Assembly (NCBI GenBank): GCA_965214115.1 | Contig: CBDCAU010000008.1 | Coordinates: 248,001-312,000 of the forward strand | DNA length: 64,000 nt | Direction of reading: 5' to 3' | Source: Owenweeksia sp965214115 | GTDB lineage: Bacteria; Bacteroidota; Bacteroidia; Flavobacteriales; Schleiferiaceae | Shown: piece by piece, positions 48,461 to 57,666 of the stretch | Numbering within the stretch: position 1 is the first letter of the stretch | How the letters are laid out: every line of letters begins with the position of its first letter | Notes under the pieces: generated by a model | What the model saw: only the letters and a program-made list of their open reading frames with translations | The model's database searches: none | Told to the model about the DNA's origin: nothing | Program-made: the position numbers and the translations under genes

Positions 48461-50176
48461 ATGATTAAAACCCTTCTTATCACCCTATTGTCTCTTACAA
48501 TTTGCTATTCCCAATCTTTTGATTGGGCGTTTCAAATGCCTAGAAGGGTATTTTCAGAAAAAATGGTGGTCGCACCCTCTGGGAATATCTATCTAACGGG
48601 GTCGTTTGAAAATAAAGTGGATTTTGATCCCGACACTGGGGTTTTTGAGCTCATTTCCACCAATGTTGAAAGTGGTTTCGTTCTAAAGCTAAACCCGGCT
48701 GGAAAATTTATCTGGGCGAAGCAACTGGGGGGAAACGACGACCTAATGATTTGGGATATGAAGCAGGACAATAATGGGGATATCGTGCTAACGGGTCATT
48801 TTTCGGGAAGCGTTGACTTTGACCCAGGTTCAGCTCATTTCATCCGCACTGCCGTGGAAGATGAGGATATTTTCGTCACTAAACTGGATACCAATGGCAA
48901 CTTTATCTGGTGCAAAACCATCGGGGGCAAGAATCACCAAGGGGTTCAAAATATGGCTTTGGACCAGAATAATAACATCTATTTAGCCGGCCCATTTGGT
49001 GACAGTGCGGATTTTGATGCCGGTGTCAACGATTCCATCCTTTATGCAGATAACACGAAACTCGACGGTTTTTTGCTAAAGCTTAATTCCGCTGGCGATT
49101 TTATTTGGGTGAGACAGTGGCGCACCGAAAAGATTGCTGATTTTAAAATCAACGCTTTAGGCACGGATGCCGCCAATGCAGTATATGTCGGCGGTAGATT
49201 TTCGCGAGATATTGACTTTGATCCTGGTCAGGATTCTCTGCGAATGGAATCTCCTGATGCCTTCGGTTCTTTTGTTTTGAAATTAGACGATTCTGGTCAA
49301 TTGAAATGGGCCAAGGGTTTCAAGGGTAAAGAGAACGTAATCGCTATTGATTTGATTTCAGACCAAGCCGGCAACGTTTATTTTACAGGCTTCTTTCGTG
49401 ACACGGTTGATTTTGACCCTGGGCCCAGCCAGTTCAATTTAATTGCTCCTTATAAATACCGCCAAAACACCATTCCGAATGCCTTCTTGGTGAAATTAAA
49501 CAACGCAGGGACGCTAGAATGGGCACATCAGATTACCGAGTTTTATGTTCATAGCATTGGGGTATCGCTTATGCAAGATGTCTATGGCGACCTGTACTTG
49601 ATGGGGGGCTTTGGCGATAGCGCAGATTTTGATCCAGGGCCGGGGACGTTTAAGCTGGTAGTCCCAGGGTCGGACTACATTTTTATTGCCAAGTATGGCT
49701 CGTCCGATGGTGGGTTTCGTTCAGCCATAGCATTTGGAGGGCCCGTATCCCATATGTACCCCAAATCTTTTGGCACCAACCTTAGCGGCGATATTTATTC
49801 CGTAGGCGGTTTCACGAATACAGTTGACTTTGATCCTGGTAACGCTTCTTTTTCTTTAACGGCGGCGAACAATTTTTTCACTGCTTTCGTCCAAAAGCTT
49901 TACCAACCCGATTTTGAAATTAGCGAAACCACCTTTCTATCCAACATCAATGTTTATCCAAACCCTTCAGTAAAAGGTACGGTACGGGTGGAGTTGGCAA
50001 ATCCATATAAAACGCTCTCCGCATTTCTGAGAAGCGCAAATGGTAAGATTCTCTCTGAGAAAACATTCTACAACAGTTCACAATTTTCAATTGAAATCGA
50101 CCAGCCTAAAGGCATTTATTTTTTAGAAATCCAATCCGAAAAAGGTGAGCGAGCGGTTGTAAAGATTATCAAATAA
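48461..50176 (+). CDS. SBBP-repeat protein with type IX sorting domain, paralogue 1
   Basis: 571 residues. Signal peptide (MIKTLLITLLSLTICYSQ), then about seven units of roughly 60 residues with the pattern GNIYLTGSF, VDFDPDTG, FVLKLNPAGKFIWAKQLGG, the SBBP/beta-propeller repeat, and a C-terminal sorting domain (INVYPNPSVKGTVRVEL, GIYFLEIQSEKGERAVVKIIK). Exported through the outer membrane by the type IX system. Each repeat carries a DFDPG loop that could bind calcium (inferred). It belongs to a family of three in this region. Confidence 0.85.
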   Translation: MIKTLLITLLSLTICYSQSFDWAFQMPRRVFSEKMVVAPSGNIYLTGSFENKVDFDPDTGVFELISTNVESGFVLKLNPAGKFIWAKQLGGNDDLMIWDMKQDNNGDIVLTGHFSGSVDFDPGSAHFIRTAVEDEDIFVTKLDTNGNFIWCKTIGGKNHQGVQNMALDQNNNIYLAGPFGDSADFDAGVNDSILYADNTKLDGFLLKLNSAGDFIWVRQWRTEKIADFKINALGTDAANAVYVGGRFSRDIDFDPGQDSLRMESPDAFGSFVLKLDDSGQLKWAKGFKGKENVIAIDLISDQAGNVYFTGFFRDTVDFDPGPSQFNLIAPYKYRQNTIPNAFLVKLNNAGTLEWAHQITEFYVHSIGVSLMQDVYGDLYLMGGFGDSADFDPGPGTFKLVVPGSDYIFIAKYGSSDGGFRSAIAFGGPVSHMYPKSFGTNLSGDIYSVGGFTNTVDFDPGNASFSLTAANNFFTAFVQKLYQPDFEISETTFLSNINVYPNPSVKGTVRVELANPYKTLSAFLRSANGKILSEKTFYNSSQFSIEIDQPKGIYFLEIQSEKGERAVVKIIK

Positions 50177-50198
50177 AGAGGGTGAGTCATTGCTGACG

Positions 50199-50279
50199 GC
50201 TCCGTTCATCGTGATGAAGGCGATCGTTTTTCCGCTGATCAACTTGCTGTGGGCGGGTTGTATTTTAATGGCGGTTTAA
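50199..50279 (+). pseudogene. Partial copy 2 of the ccmF 3' end
   Basis: Encodes PFIVMKAIVFPLINLL and WAGCILMAV followed by a stop, the same piece of ccmF with several silent changes (ATC for ATT, TTT for TTC) and a truncated end. It begins about 25 bp after the stop of SBBP paralogue 1. Confidence 0.88.
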
Positions 50280-50550
50280 CAAAGGGATATGGAAGTCATC
50301 GAAATCCTCCGCAAAAAATTTTCTTTAGTCATAAGTTTATAAAGGTTCAGGGGAAATGATCAGGGAAGCTTTGATCAGAAATGCAATGAAAAAAGCCTTT
50401 GTTCCAGTTTCATAAACCTGAAAATGCCCTTAACCTTGTTACTTCTTCTAATTTTTCACAAAGGAGGATTGTTACATTTGTATCGCAGGTTTGGAAGTAA
50501 GGCTAATTTTATGCAGAATTTTTAATCAACAACTCTTCAGAGTTTAAAAT
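50280..50550 (+). other. Gap with a TACATTTG promoter element
   Basis: No gene is seen in these 270 bases. TACATTTG at 50473-50480 is a perfect TAnnTTTG and would start transcription about 65 nt before SBBP paralogue 2. The rest is AT-rich unique sequence. Confidence 0.5.
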
Positions 50551-52260
50551 ATGCGAGATTATTGGATTTCTTTAGTAGGTGTTTTTCTCACCTCATTTTT
50601 TGGCTATGGACAGACTTTTGAATGGGTGGCACAATTGTCAGGACGCTCATTCGAGCAAGAAGTGGTAGCAGATCAAAACGGAAATGTTTATGCGATGGGG
50701 AATTTTATTGACTCCGTGGACTTTGACCCCGGCCCGAACAAAATGTATCTTAACGCGAAAGGAACTAGCGATATTTATGTACTCAAAATAGGTTCAAACG
50801 GGGATTTAATATGGGCCATACAGTTGGGCGGCAGTGCCTCAACCAGCGGTAGAGGTTTTGACATTGACCCTCTTGGGAATATTTACGTTAGCGGTTGGTT
50901 TTCGGGAATCGTAGATGTCGACCCATCTGCGGCCGTTCACGAACATACCGCGCTGCACGAAAATGATGCTTTTATCACCAAGTTTGATCCACAAGGAAAT
51001 CTCCTGTGGAGCAGACATATCAGCGGTATCGGGGATGAGAAAGTTTTCCGGCTGGGTTGTGATGGTGCGGGCAATGTTTTGGTTTCAGGTTTATTTGAAG
51101 ACACCGCAGTCTTTGACCTTTCCGCGGGTAGCGCCATCTTGTATTCAGATAAAAAAGACGATATTTTCATTCTAAAACTGAATTCTAACGGAATCTTCCA
51201 ATGGGTACGGCAAATAGAAGCCAAGGCCCATCTGTTTCCGTGGTCTGTTGAAGTGGACGGTTTTTCAAATGTTTATCTGACTGGACAGTTTGAAGGGAAC
51301 ACGGACTTTGACCCAAGTTCTGGTGCAGCTATATTGACATCTACTTTTGGGGAGGTGGGAAGTTTCATCCTGCAGCTTGATTCGGCCGGCGATTTTGGGT
51401 GGGTCAAAAAATTTATCGGATCTGAGAGAATCAATGCATTGGACTTGAAGGTAGATAGGTGGGGAAACAGTTATTCGGTTGGATTTTTCTACGGTACTGC
51501 GGACTTCGACCCCAGTAGTGGGGTTTATAATCTGACAGCGGGATTTAGGTCGCACAATGCTTTTATGACGAAGCTGGATTCTTCAGGAAATTTTGTATGG
51601 GCAAAGGAAATAACGGGAGCGCCGCACGCAGCGGCTTGGTCTATCGACCAAGACAATTATGGCGATTTGTACATTACTGGCTCTTTTAGCAACACCGCTG
51701 ATTTTGATTTAAACGCCGATGAATTTAAGCTCACCGCGAAATCCAACAATGACGTTTATGTGGCTAAGTATGGCTCTCATAACGGAAATCTAAGGTGGGC
51801 AATAAACTTTCCCGGTGATTCACAGGAGTTTTCGCGATCGATTGCCGTAGGTTCGTCTGGCGAGATTTATACGACTGGGCATTTCGGGGGCAGGGTAGAT
51901 TTCGATCCTGATAGTTCGTTCGTTTTAAATCTCACATCTATGAATTTTAATGATGTTTTCATCCATAAAATGTCGCAGCCTGAATTTTCTATCCCCGAAG
52001 AGGTATTTCCATTTGAAATCGTGAGTTATCCCGTTCCCCTTCAACACGAAGCTTTGAACATTGAACTGAATAGAAGTTATCAAAGTATCTCAACACATCT
52101 CCGAAATATCAATGGTCAAACTCTTTCCGCTCAGACCTTTTATGATTGCGCATCTTTTAGAATGGAAATTCATCAACCCAACGGCATCTATTTTTTAGAA
52201 ATCCAAGCAGACAGCGGTGAAAGAGCGATTCTTAAAATTGCGAAGTTATCACTCCTCTAA
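50551..52260 (+). CDS. SBBP-repeat protein with type IX sorting domain, paralogue 2
   Basis: 569 residues with signal (MRDYWISLVGVFLTSFFGYGQ), the same DFDPS/DFDPG repeats (GNVYAMGNFIDSVDFDPGP, DLIWAIQLGG) and sorting tail (ISTHLRNINGQTLSAQTFYD, GIYFLEIQADSGERAILKIAK). Its last codons and stop (LSLL) are formed by sequence identical in kind to the msrB 3' end on the other strand, so the natural C-terminus has been replaced or extended at a duplication junction. Confidence 0.85.
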   Translation: MRDYWISLVGVFLTSFFGYGQTFEWVAQLSGRSFEQEVVADQNGNVYAMGNFIDSVDFDPGPNKMYLNAKGTSDIYVLKIGSNGDLIWAIQLGGSASTSGRGFDIDPLGNIYVSGWFSGIVDVDPSAAVHEHTALHENDAFITKFDPQGNLLWSRHISGIGDEKVFRLGCDGAGNVLVSGLFEDTAVFDLSAGSAILYSDKKDDIFILKLNSNGIFQWVRQIEAKAHLFPWSVEVDGFSNVYLTGQFEGNTDFDPSSGAAILTSTFGEVGSFILQLDSAGDFGWVKKFIGSERINALDLKVDRWGNSYSVGFFYGTADFDPSSGVYNLTAGFRSHNAFMTKLDSSGNFVWAKEITGAPHAAAWSIDQDNYGDLYITGSFSNTADFDLNADEFKLTAKSNNDVYVAKYGSHNGNLRWAINFPGDSQEFSRSIAVGSSGEIYTTGHFGGRVDFDPDSSFVLNLTSMNFNDVFIHKMSQPEFSIPEEVFPFEIVSYPVPLQHEALNIELNRSYQSISTHLRNINGQTLSAQTFYDCASFRMEIHQPNGIYFLEIQADSGERAILKIAKLSLL

Positions 52261-52377
52261 GCACTCTTTAAACTCCCCATACCCTTCTCCCGCTCATCAA
52301 CTTACTGTGGGCGGGGTGCATTTTGATGGCGATGGGGACGGGGGTGGCGGTTTGGGAGAGGGTGCGGAAAGGTTAGA
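52249..52377. pseudogene. Junction of an msrB 3' end fragment and partial copy 3 of the ccmF 3' end
   Basis: 52249-52290 (TCACTCCTCTAAGCACTC, AAACTCCCCATACCC) matches the msrB 3' end at 56128-56171 in the same strand orientation. It is joined at TTCTCC/CGCTC to the ccmF end (LINLLWAGCILMAMGTGVAV, ERVRK). In the present genome ccmF and msrAB converge from 8.4 kb apart, so this chimera is the scar of a tandem duplication of the interval between them. Confidence 0.85.
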
Positions 52378-52408
52378 GGCACTTGTAGTTATACGCTAAT
52401 AGAGAAGG

Positions 52409-52442
52409 GCTATGAAATTCTATCGCCGCTGTGATAGAATTG
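52409..52442. repeat. Palindromic direct repeat, copy 1, upstream of yhcG
   Basis: 34 bp starting GCTATGAAATTCTATC and ending GTGATAGAATTG. It contains AATTCTATC/GATAGAATT inverted arms. Copy 2 is at 52475-52508, 66 bp on, with 31 of 34 bases identical. Confidence 0.8.
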
Positions 52443-52474
52443 AATAATTAAAAATTATTGATAGATAAATTCAA

Positions 52475-52508
52475 GCTATGAAATTCTACCACAGCTGTGA
52501 TAGAATTG
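52475..52508. repeat. Palindromic direct repeat, copy 2, upstream of yhcG
   Basis: 34 bp, GCTATGAAATTCTACC to CAGCTGTGATAGAATTG. The central CAGCTG makes the arms an almost perfect 26-bp palindrome with one mismatch. It ends 13 bp before the yhcG ATG, so it lies in the promoter or 5' leader of that gene. Confidence 0.8.
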
Positions 52509-52521
52509 TAAAAATTTGAAA

Positions 52522-53571
52522 ATGAAGTTTTTAGAAGGGTATAAAGATTTTTTTCAGGAAGTAATTGATACCATCAACCACGCGAGGTATGAGGCATTTC
52601 GGACTATCAACAAATTCCACATCGGGCAGAATTATGAAATAGGCCGGATAATATTTGAAAATCAAGAGAAATATCAATGGGGAAAATCTATAGTGGAAGC
52701 GCTCTCCCAAGATATAAGTAGGCAAACCGATGGGGCAAAAGGATATTCTCCTCAAAACCTATGGAAAATGCGGCAGTTTTATTTGCAATACAAAGAGCAC
52801 CCTTCCCTTTTGAACCAAGCGCTACAAATTCCGTGGAGTCATAACATATTGATTTTCCAACAATTGAAGGGCAATAAAGAACGCGAATACTACCTGCGCA
52901 GCACAGAACAAATGGGCTGGAGCCGCGCCGTCCTCCTCAACCAAATCAAAGCCGACGCCTACGGCCGCCAAAGGCTGAACCCAAAATTGAACAACTTTGA
53001 AAAAGCCCTGCCCGCCCATCTTTCCGAGCAGGCCAACGAAGCCCTGAAAAGCGAGTATAACCTTGATTTTTTGGGGATTACCAAACCTATTTTAGAACGC
53101 GAATTGGAAAACCGTCTCATCGAAAACATCCGTGATTTCTTGCTGGAACTGGGTTACGGGTTCAGTTTTATCGGCAACCAATATCGCCTGAAACTGAACC
53201 AAAAGGAATACCACGTGGACTTGCTTTTTTACCACCGGTTTCTGAAATGCCTCGTAGCCATTGAACTGAAAACCGTGGAATTTGAACCGGAGTTTGCGGC
53301 GAAACTGAACTTCTACCTCGAACTGTTAGACGAGCAGGAAAAGCAGGCCGACGACAACCCTTCCATCGGCATTTTGCTATGCCCCAGCAAAGACCACATC
53401 GAAGTGGAATACGCGCTGCGCAGCACCAGCAAACCCATCGGCGTGACGGAATACAACTTTACCCACAAACTGCCCGAGCAGTTGAAAGGCAAAATGCCCA
53501 GCCGGAAACAGTTGAAGCAAATGCTATCCAAGGCGATGGAGGAAAATGGTGGGAAGTGGTTGAAGAAGTGA
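52522..53571 (+). CDS. YhcG/DUF1016-family PDDEXK nuclease-domain protein
   Basis: 349 residues from ATG 52522. The N-terminal DUF1016 helical domain has INKFHIGQNYEIGRIIFENQE, LSQDISRQTDGAKGYSPQNLWKMRQFY and LPWSHN-like IPWSHNILIFQQL. The C-terminal PD-(D/E)XK nuclease core shows YHVDLLFYHR and LVAIELKTVEFEPEFAAKLNFYL. The family is found in genomic islands and near restriction systems; its biological role is not established. It is preceded by two palindromic repeats and stands alone. Confidence 0.9.
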   Translation: MKFLEGYKDFFQEVIDTINHARYEAFRTINKFHIGQNYEIGRIIFENQEKYQWGKSIVEALSQDISRQTDGAKGYSPQNLWKMRQFYLQYKEHPSLLNQALQIPWSHNILIFQQLKGNKEREYYLRSTEQMGWSRAVLLNQIKADAYGRQRLNPKLNNFEKALPAHLSEQANEALKSEYNLDFLGITKPILERELENRLIENIRDFLLELGYGFSFIGNQYRLKLNQKEYHVDLLFYHRFLKCLVAIELKTVEFEPEFAAKLNFYLELLDEQEKQADDNPSIGILLCPSKDHIEVEYALRSTSKPIGVTEYNFTHKLPEQLKGKMPSRKQLKQMLSKAMEENGGKWLKK

Positions 53572-53593
53572 TTGGAAACAAGGCTTTTGAAAT

Positions 53594-54178
53594 ATGGAAA
53601 ATACAATCGTTTTGGCGGGAAAAATAAAACCATTTTTGAGAATATATAGCTTCATTCTGATAGCCTTTTTTTGCTTGAATTCCTGCAGAACCAAGATTCT
53701 TTATGATAGCTTTTCTTATCCTCAAATCAAAACGATTGGTTACTGCGCACTCCAAGAAAATGATGACTCAAAAGCAGTTAGTCCTATTATAAACCAGATA
53801 TTCCTTTCGGCAAATGCCAAAGTGTTTGCCGAAAGTGATTATAACGGTTTAAGTATTTATGAAAAAAATCTTTCTTTCAAAGAGCCCGACATTTCCAAGG
53901 TCAGAAGTTTATGCTCAGAAAATGATTTAGACGCCATCATCATCCCCTACCTCGGCTATCAAAGAATTTTTTATACGTCCTACGGTCAATTAGATGGTTT
54001 GGATAGCGACCTGCACTTGGCAATGAAGATTTACGATGCGCAGGGAGTTCATAAGCTTACTATCATTTCCCGTAGTGGAGGCTTGAGCGGCGGTCGGTTG
54101 GGAAAAGAATTGGAAAAGACCAGTAAAAATCTTTTGAAAGCTGTTTTTAAAAAACTGGATAATGAAAATCAGTCTTGA
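53594..54178 (+). CDS. Lipoprotein of unknown function
   Basis: 194 residues with a lipoprotein signal (FLRIYSFILIAFFCLNSC, then RTKILYDSF). The mature part looks like a small alpha/beta domain (IKTIGYCALQENDD, LDAIIIPYLGYQRIFY, LHLAMKIYDAQGVHKLTIISRSGG) with a helical C-terminus, reminiscent of curli-assembly or ABC-type periplasmic lipoproteins, but no family is recognised. It follows yhcG by 22 bp and may share its transcript. Confidence 0.6.
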   Translation: MENTIVLAGKIKPFLRIYSFILIAFFCLNSCRTKILYDSFSYPQIKTIGYCALQENDDSKAVSPIINQIFLSANAKVFAESDYNGLSIYEKNLSFKEPDISKVRSLCSENDLDAIIIPYLGYQRIFYTSYGQLDGLDSDLHLAMKIYDAQGVHKLTIISRSGGLSGGRLGKELEKTSKNLLKAVFKKLDNENQS

Positions 54179-54186
54179 AAATTGAA

Positions 54187-54258
54187 TCAATTTTCCTCAA
54201 AAATCCCCATAAACTCTCCATACGGATTCTACTCCGACTTTTCTTTTGAGATAAACTT
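54187..54258 (-). pseudogene. Diverged remnant of an msrB 3' end
   Basis: The minus strand reads KFISKEKSE, stop, NPYGEFMGIFEEN, stop, against KFIPKEDLEEKGYGEFRSVFEE at the end of msrAB. It has an in-frame stop and only faint similarity upstream. It lies before SBBP paralogue 3 and is older than the fragment at 52249. Confidence 0.7.
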
Positions 54259-54429
54259 CCAACACAGTCTCAATGAAATATCCCTAATTGGTATAAAGTC
54301 TGCTTTTCTTTCAATGATAAATTTGCACAGGAAATTAGAGCGCTTTAAATACCCGATCAAAATGGCCGCTGCCGTCTCGGATTATTCTTTTACAACGTCC
54401 GAAGTGGAAATCTATATCATTTTAAATAT

Positions 54430-56127
54430 ATGTTAAAGAAAGATTTGTTCTTACTCTTTTTCAGCGCTATGAGCTTAGTTTCAACTGCCCAAGAGTTTCG
54501 GTGGGTTCAGCAAATTTCTGGCCTCAACGGCTCGAGAGAAGGGAGGGATTTGGTAATTGATGATGAAGGCAGCATTATTTTTACAGGTATTTTTGGGGAT
54601 ACCACAGATTTTGACCCCGGGCGGCCAACGCACACTCTAATTTCTCAAGGTGCTCGGGACATTTTTGTTTGTAAACTGGATTCGGCCGGAGACTTCGTTT
54701 GGGCCAGCCAGTTTGCGGGTTCCTCCATTAATCTTGGAAATGGCATAGCGGTAGACGATTCGGGGAACGCCTACGTGGTGGGCACCTTCCAATCTACAGT
54801 AGATTTTGACCCTGACACCAGCGTTTTTAATCTGACCGCTTATGGCGGCCACGATGCTTTTGTGGCAAAACTGAATCCAAGTGGTAGTCTTTTGTGGGCA
54901 AAACAATATGGGGGTCAGGGTGATGATTCCGGCGTGGAGATAACCGTGGATAAAAAAGGAGATGTTATTTTTACGGGCAAGTTCGTGGGCACTGCAGAGT
55001 TTGACCCAAGTATAAATCAGATTCGGCTCAACTCGGCTGGGGCGGCAGACATTTATTTGGCTAAAATCAATCCTTCGGGCAAATCTCTTTGGGCCAAAGG
55101 TTTTGGTGGGTCGCAAACGGATATCGGCTTTTCGGTTGGTGAGGGGCTGGACGGGCATTACTTCCTTACCGGCCAATTTAGGAGTGTTGCAGATTTTGAC
55201 CCAAGCATTTCCACCCACAATCTCTATTCGATGGGAGACGATGACATTTGTGTGGTAAAGCTTGACTCAACGGGGAATATGGTATGGGCCAAAAGTTTTG
55301 GGGGTAGTGGGGAAGACTACGGAAATTCTGTGGTCGGTGACTCATTTGGCCATCCCATAATTGCAGGTCTCTTTAGTAGAAACGCCAATTTTGATTCCGA
55401 CACGACTACTTTAGAGCTGAAATCTTCAGGCCAACTGGATATTTTTGAGTTGAAACTTACACCCGAGGGCAATTTGGACTGGATTCATGGTGCTGGTGGC
55501 AGTGGGGTTGATGTAGCACGCTCCTTAGAGGTGGACATTCATAACAACGTTTACACGTCTGGATTTTTCAATGGGTTTGCTAAGTTCGGGGATGATATCG
55601 ATACTGTGTTAGTCGGCTCATCAGGTAGAGAGGATATCTATATTTCGCAAAGAAACCCAAGCGGTTCTCTGAATTGGGTGGTTGAATTTGGCGGAAGGGA
55701 AGGAGACCTTTCCCAAGGTTTGGCGGTGGACAAGCAAGGAGCAGTCCTCACCACCGGCTATTTTAGAGGGACTGTTGATTTTGACCCCAGCTCGGGCACG
55801 GTTTTGAAGTATTCTGACCAGATAAGCAGGGATATTTTTGTTCACAAAATGGTGCAGCTTAGATTTTCCATTTCAGAAAACACCTTTAAATCAACTATTT
55901 CTGTATATCCCAACCCCGCTAAAGATGGAATTGTGACGGTAGGGTTCAATAATAGCTACCAATTTATCACTGCCATTCTGAACAACATCAATGGTCAAAA
56001 AATCGCCACCCGAAATTTTCAAAACGTTTCTCAATTTGAAATGGAAATCCAAGGCAGCGCCGGAATCTATTTTTTAGAAATTCAAGCAGAAAATGGGGAG
56101 TGTGCGGTTATTAAAGTTGTAAAATAG
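54430..56127 (+). CDS. SBBP-repeat protein with type IX sorting domain, paralogue 3
   Basis: 565 residues: signal (MLKKDLFLLFFSAMSLVSTAQ), repeats such as GDVIFTGKFVGTAEFDPS, SLLWAKQYGGQGDDSG and NAYVVGTFQSTVDFDPD, and a sorting tail (ISVYPNPAKDGIVTVGF, GIYFLEIQAENGECAVIKVVK). It is directly followed by the msrAB stop on the other strand, the probable ancestral position of this gene family. Its repeats keep the regular GG-x-GxD-x-G spacing better than paralogues 1 and 2. Confidence 0.85.
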   Translation: MLKKDLFLLFFSAMSLVSTAQEFRWVQQISGLNGSREGRDLVIDDEGSIIFTGIFGDTTDFDPGRPTHTLISQGARDIFVCKLDSAGDFVWASQFAGSSINLGNGIAVDDSGNAYVVGTFQSTVDFDPDTSVFNLTAYGGHDAFVAKLNPSGSLLWAKQYGGQGDDSGVEITVDKKGDVIFTGKFVGTAEFDPSINQIRLNSAGAADIYLAKINPSGKSLWAKGFGGSQTDIGFSVGEGLDGHYFLTGQFRSVADFDPSISTHNLYSMGDDDICVVKLDSTGNMVWAKSFGGSGEDYGNSVVGDSFGHPIIAGLFSRNANFDSDTTTLELKSSGQLDIFELKLTPEGNLDWIHGAGGSGVDVARSLEVDIHNNVYTSGFFNGFAKFGDDIDTVLVGSSGREDIYISQRNPSGSLNWVVEFGGREGDLSQGLAVDKQGAVLTTGYFRGTVDFDPSSGTVLKYSDQISRDIFVHKMVQLRFSISENTFKSTISVYPNPAKDGIVTVGFNNSYQFITAILNNINGQKIATRNFQNVSQFEMEIQGSAGIYFLEIQAENGECAVIKVVK

Positions 56128-57351
56128 TCACTCCTCAAAAACACTCCTAAACTCCCCATACCCCTTCTCCTCCAAATCCTCCTTCGGGATAAATTTCAAG
56201 GCCGCCGAATTCAGGCAATACCGCAGCCCCGTGGGTTTGGCACCGCCGGATTCTTCCATCGTTTTGGGGCCATCTTTAAAAATATGGCCTAAGTGCGAAT
56301 CTGCCTTCTGCGAACGGACTTCGGTGCGGGCGTAGCCGACTTTATAATCCGTGTCTTCCTTCACATTGGCAGGCACCAGCGGCGTGGTGAAACTCGGCCA
56401 GCCCGTCCCGCTTTTGTACTTGTCTTTGCTGCAAAACAGCGGCTCGCCAGATACGATGTCCACGTAAATCCCCTCTTTTTTGTTGTCCCAATATTCGTTT
56501 TTGTAAGGCCGTTCCGTACCTTCTTTTTGGGTAACATCGTACTGAATTGGCGTCAGCATTTCCTGCAATTTTTCTTGGGGAGGTTTTTGGAAATCTTCCC
56601 AATTGCCGCTTTTCCGCCGCGCGGCCGTCCCGTTTTTTCCCTCCGTTTTTGGCATCGCCGATTCAGGGATTTTGTCCGCCTCGTCGCCCCAGTGCTTTTC
56701 GATAAAACGGTCGCGGCCCGAAGCCGTGCGGTAGCTTTCATAGCGTGCCGTGCTTTTTTTGTAATAATCTTGGTGATAGTCTTCCGCCGCCCAAAACTTT
56801 TGGCGTTTCAAGACGGGGACTTGCAATTCTTCATCAAAAACACCCCGCGAAGAAATATCCGCCAACACTTCTTCGGCGGCCTTTTTTTGCTGTTTATTTT
56901 CATAATAAATGGCGGGCGAATATTCTTCGCCACGGTCGGCGAAAGACCCTTGCCCGTCCGTCGGATCAATGTGTTTTATAAAATAATAAAGCAAGCCTTT
57001 ATAGCTCACTTGTTCGGGATTGTAAACGATGCGCACCACTTCGATGTGGCCGCCTTTAGCATAATTTTCATAAGTGGGATTTTTCAAATCTCCGCCGCTG
57101 TAGCCGGAAATGACCTTGATGACGCCGGGCGCTTTTTCCAGATCCGCCTCCACGCACCAAAAGCAGCCGCCTGCCACAATCATATCTTTTTGCTCACCGG
57201 CGGGGATATCGGCGGCCGGTTCCGTTTGGTTTTCTGCCAACCCGTTTTCATTGGCGGGATTGGCGCTGCAGCCGACCAACAGTACGGCGCTCATCGCTAT
57301 CGTGAAAATTGTCGAGAGGGCGAGGTTCATTTTTTGGCTCGTAAATGTCAT
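56128..57351 (-). CDS. msrAB: Peptide methionine sulfoxide reductase MsrA/MsrB fusion, lipoprotein
   Basis: 407 residues. Lipoprotein signal with Cys28 (AMSAVLLVGC, then SANPANENG). MsrA domain (about 55-230) with the catalytic GGCFWC (Cys63) and HIDPTDGQGSFADRG; MsrB domain (about 265-400) with SGTGWPSF, DSHLGHIFKDGP and catalytic Cys in LRYCLNSAAL. It repairs both methionine sulfoxide isomers in exported proteins, anchored at a membrane facing the periplasm. A TATTTTTG element lies 19 nt upstream of the ATG. Its 3' end recurs at 52249 and 54187. Confidence 0.95.
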   Translation of the reverse strand: MTFTSQKMNLALSTIFTIAMSAVLLVGCSANPANENGLAENQTEPAADIPAGEQKDMIVAGGCFWCVEADLEKAPGVIKVISGYSGGDLKNPTYENYAKGGHIEVVRIVYNPEQVSYKGLLYYFIKHIDPTDGQGSFADRGEEYSPAIYYENKQQKKAAEEVLADISSRGVFDEELQVPVLKRQKFWAAEDYHQDYYKKSTARYESYRTASGRDRFIEKHWGDEADKIPESAMPKTEGKNGTAARRKSGNWEDFQKPPQEKLQEMLTPIQYDVTQKEGTERPYKNEYWDNKKEGIYVDIVSGEPLFCSKDKYKSGTGWPSFTTPLVPANVKEDTDYKVGYARTEVRSQKADSHLGHIFKDGPKTMEESGGAKPTGLRYCLNSAALKFIPKEDLEEKGYGEFRSVFEE

Positions 57352-57370
57352 AGTCTTCTAAATTTTTCTT

Positions 57371-57378
57371 CAAAAATA
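57371..57378 (-). promoter_or_regulatory. msrAB -7 promoter element
   Basis: TATTTTTG on the minus strand, a perfect TAnnTTTG, 19 nt before the ATG at 57351. Confidence 0.5.
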
Positions 57379-57666
57379 ACTGGGGTTTCTTATAAAAGTT
57401 GTGAGATGGATGACATCTTCATCCCATCGCCGCTTATCCCAAAATGCCCGTATATCTTTAAAAAAACTGCACTGTTTATTTCGGTTCGCCCCAACAATTC
57501 AGAAGCAGATTTGGGTAAAAATTTATAGGAAAGCGAACCATACCTCCGACTACTAAAATTCTCGCCCGTTTATACCTCATTTGGGGTAACTTACTCATTT
57601 CCATTCGATGGGATTCTCAAATCCTCTAAATTTATCCCCTTTAAAAACAACCTGAAATTTGAAAAG
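57379..57666. other. Divergent intergenic region without a gene
   Basis: About 290 bases between msrAB and the DUF4412 gene. No coding frame, hairpin or repeat was seen other than AT-rich sequence typical of promoters. Confidence 0.5.

Noticed and set aside
54182..54436. 84-codon plus-strand frame before SBBP paralogue 3
   Set aside because: The minus strand shows a clear msrB-like 3' end across the same bases; the plus-strand translation has no support.
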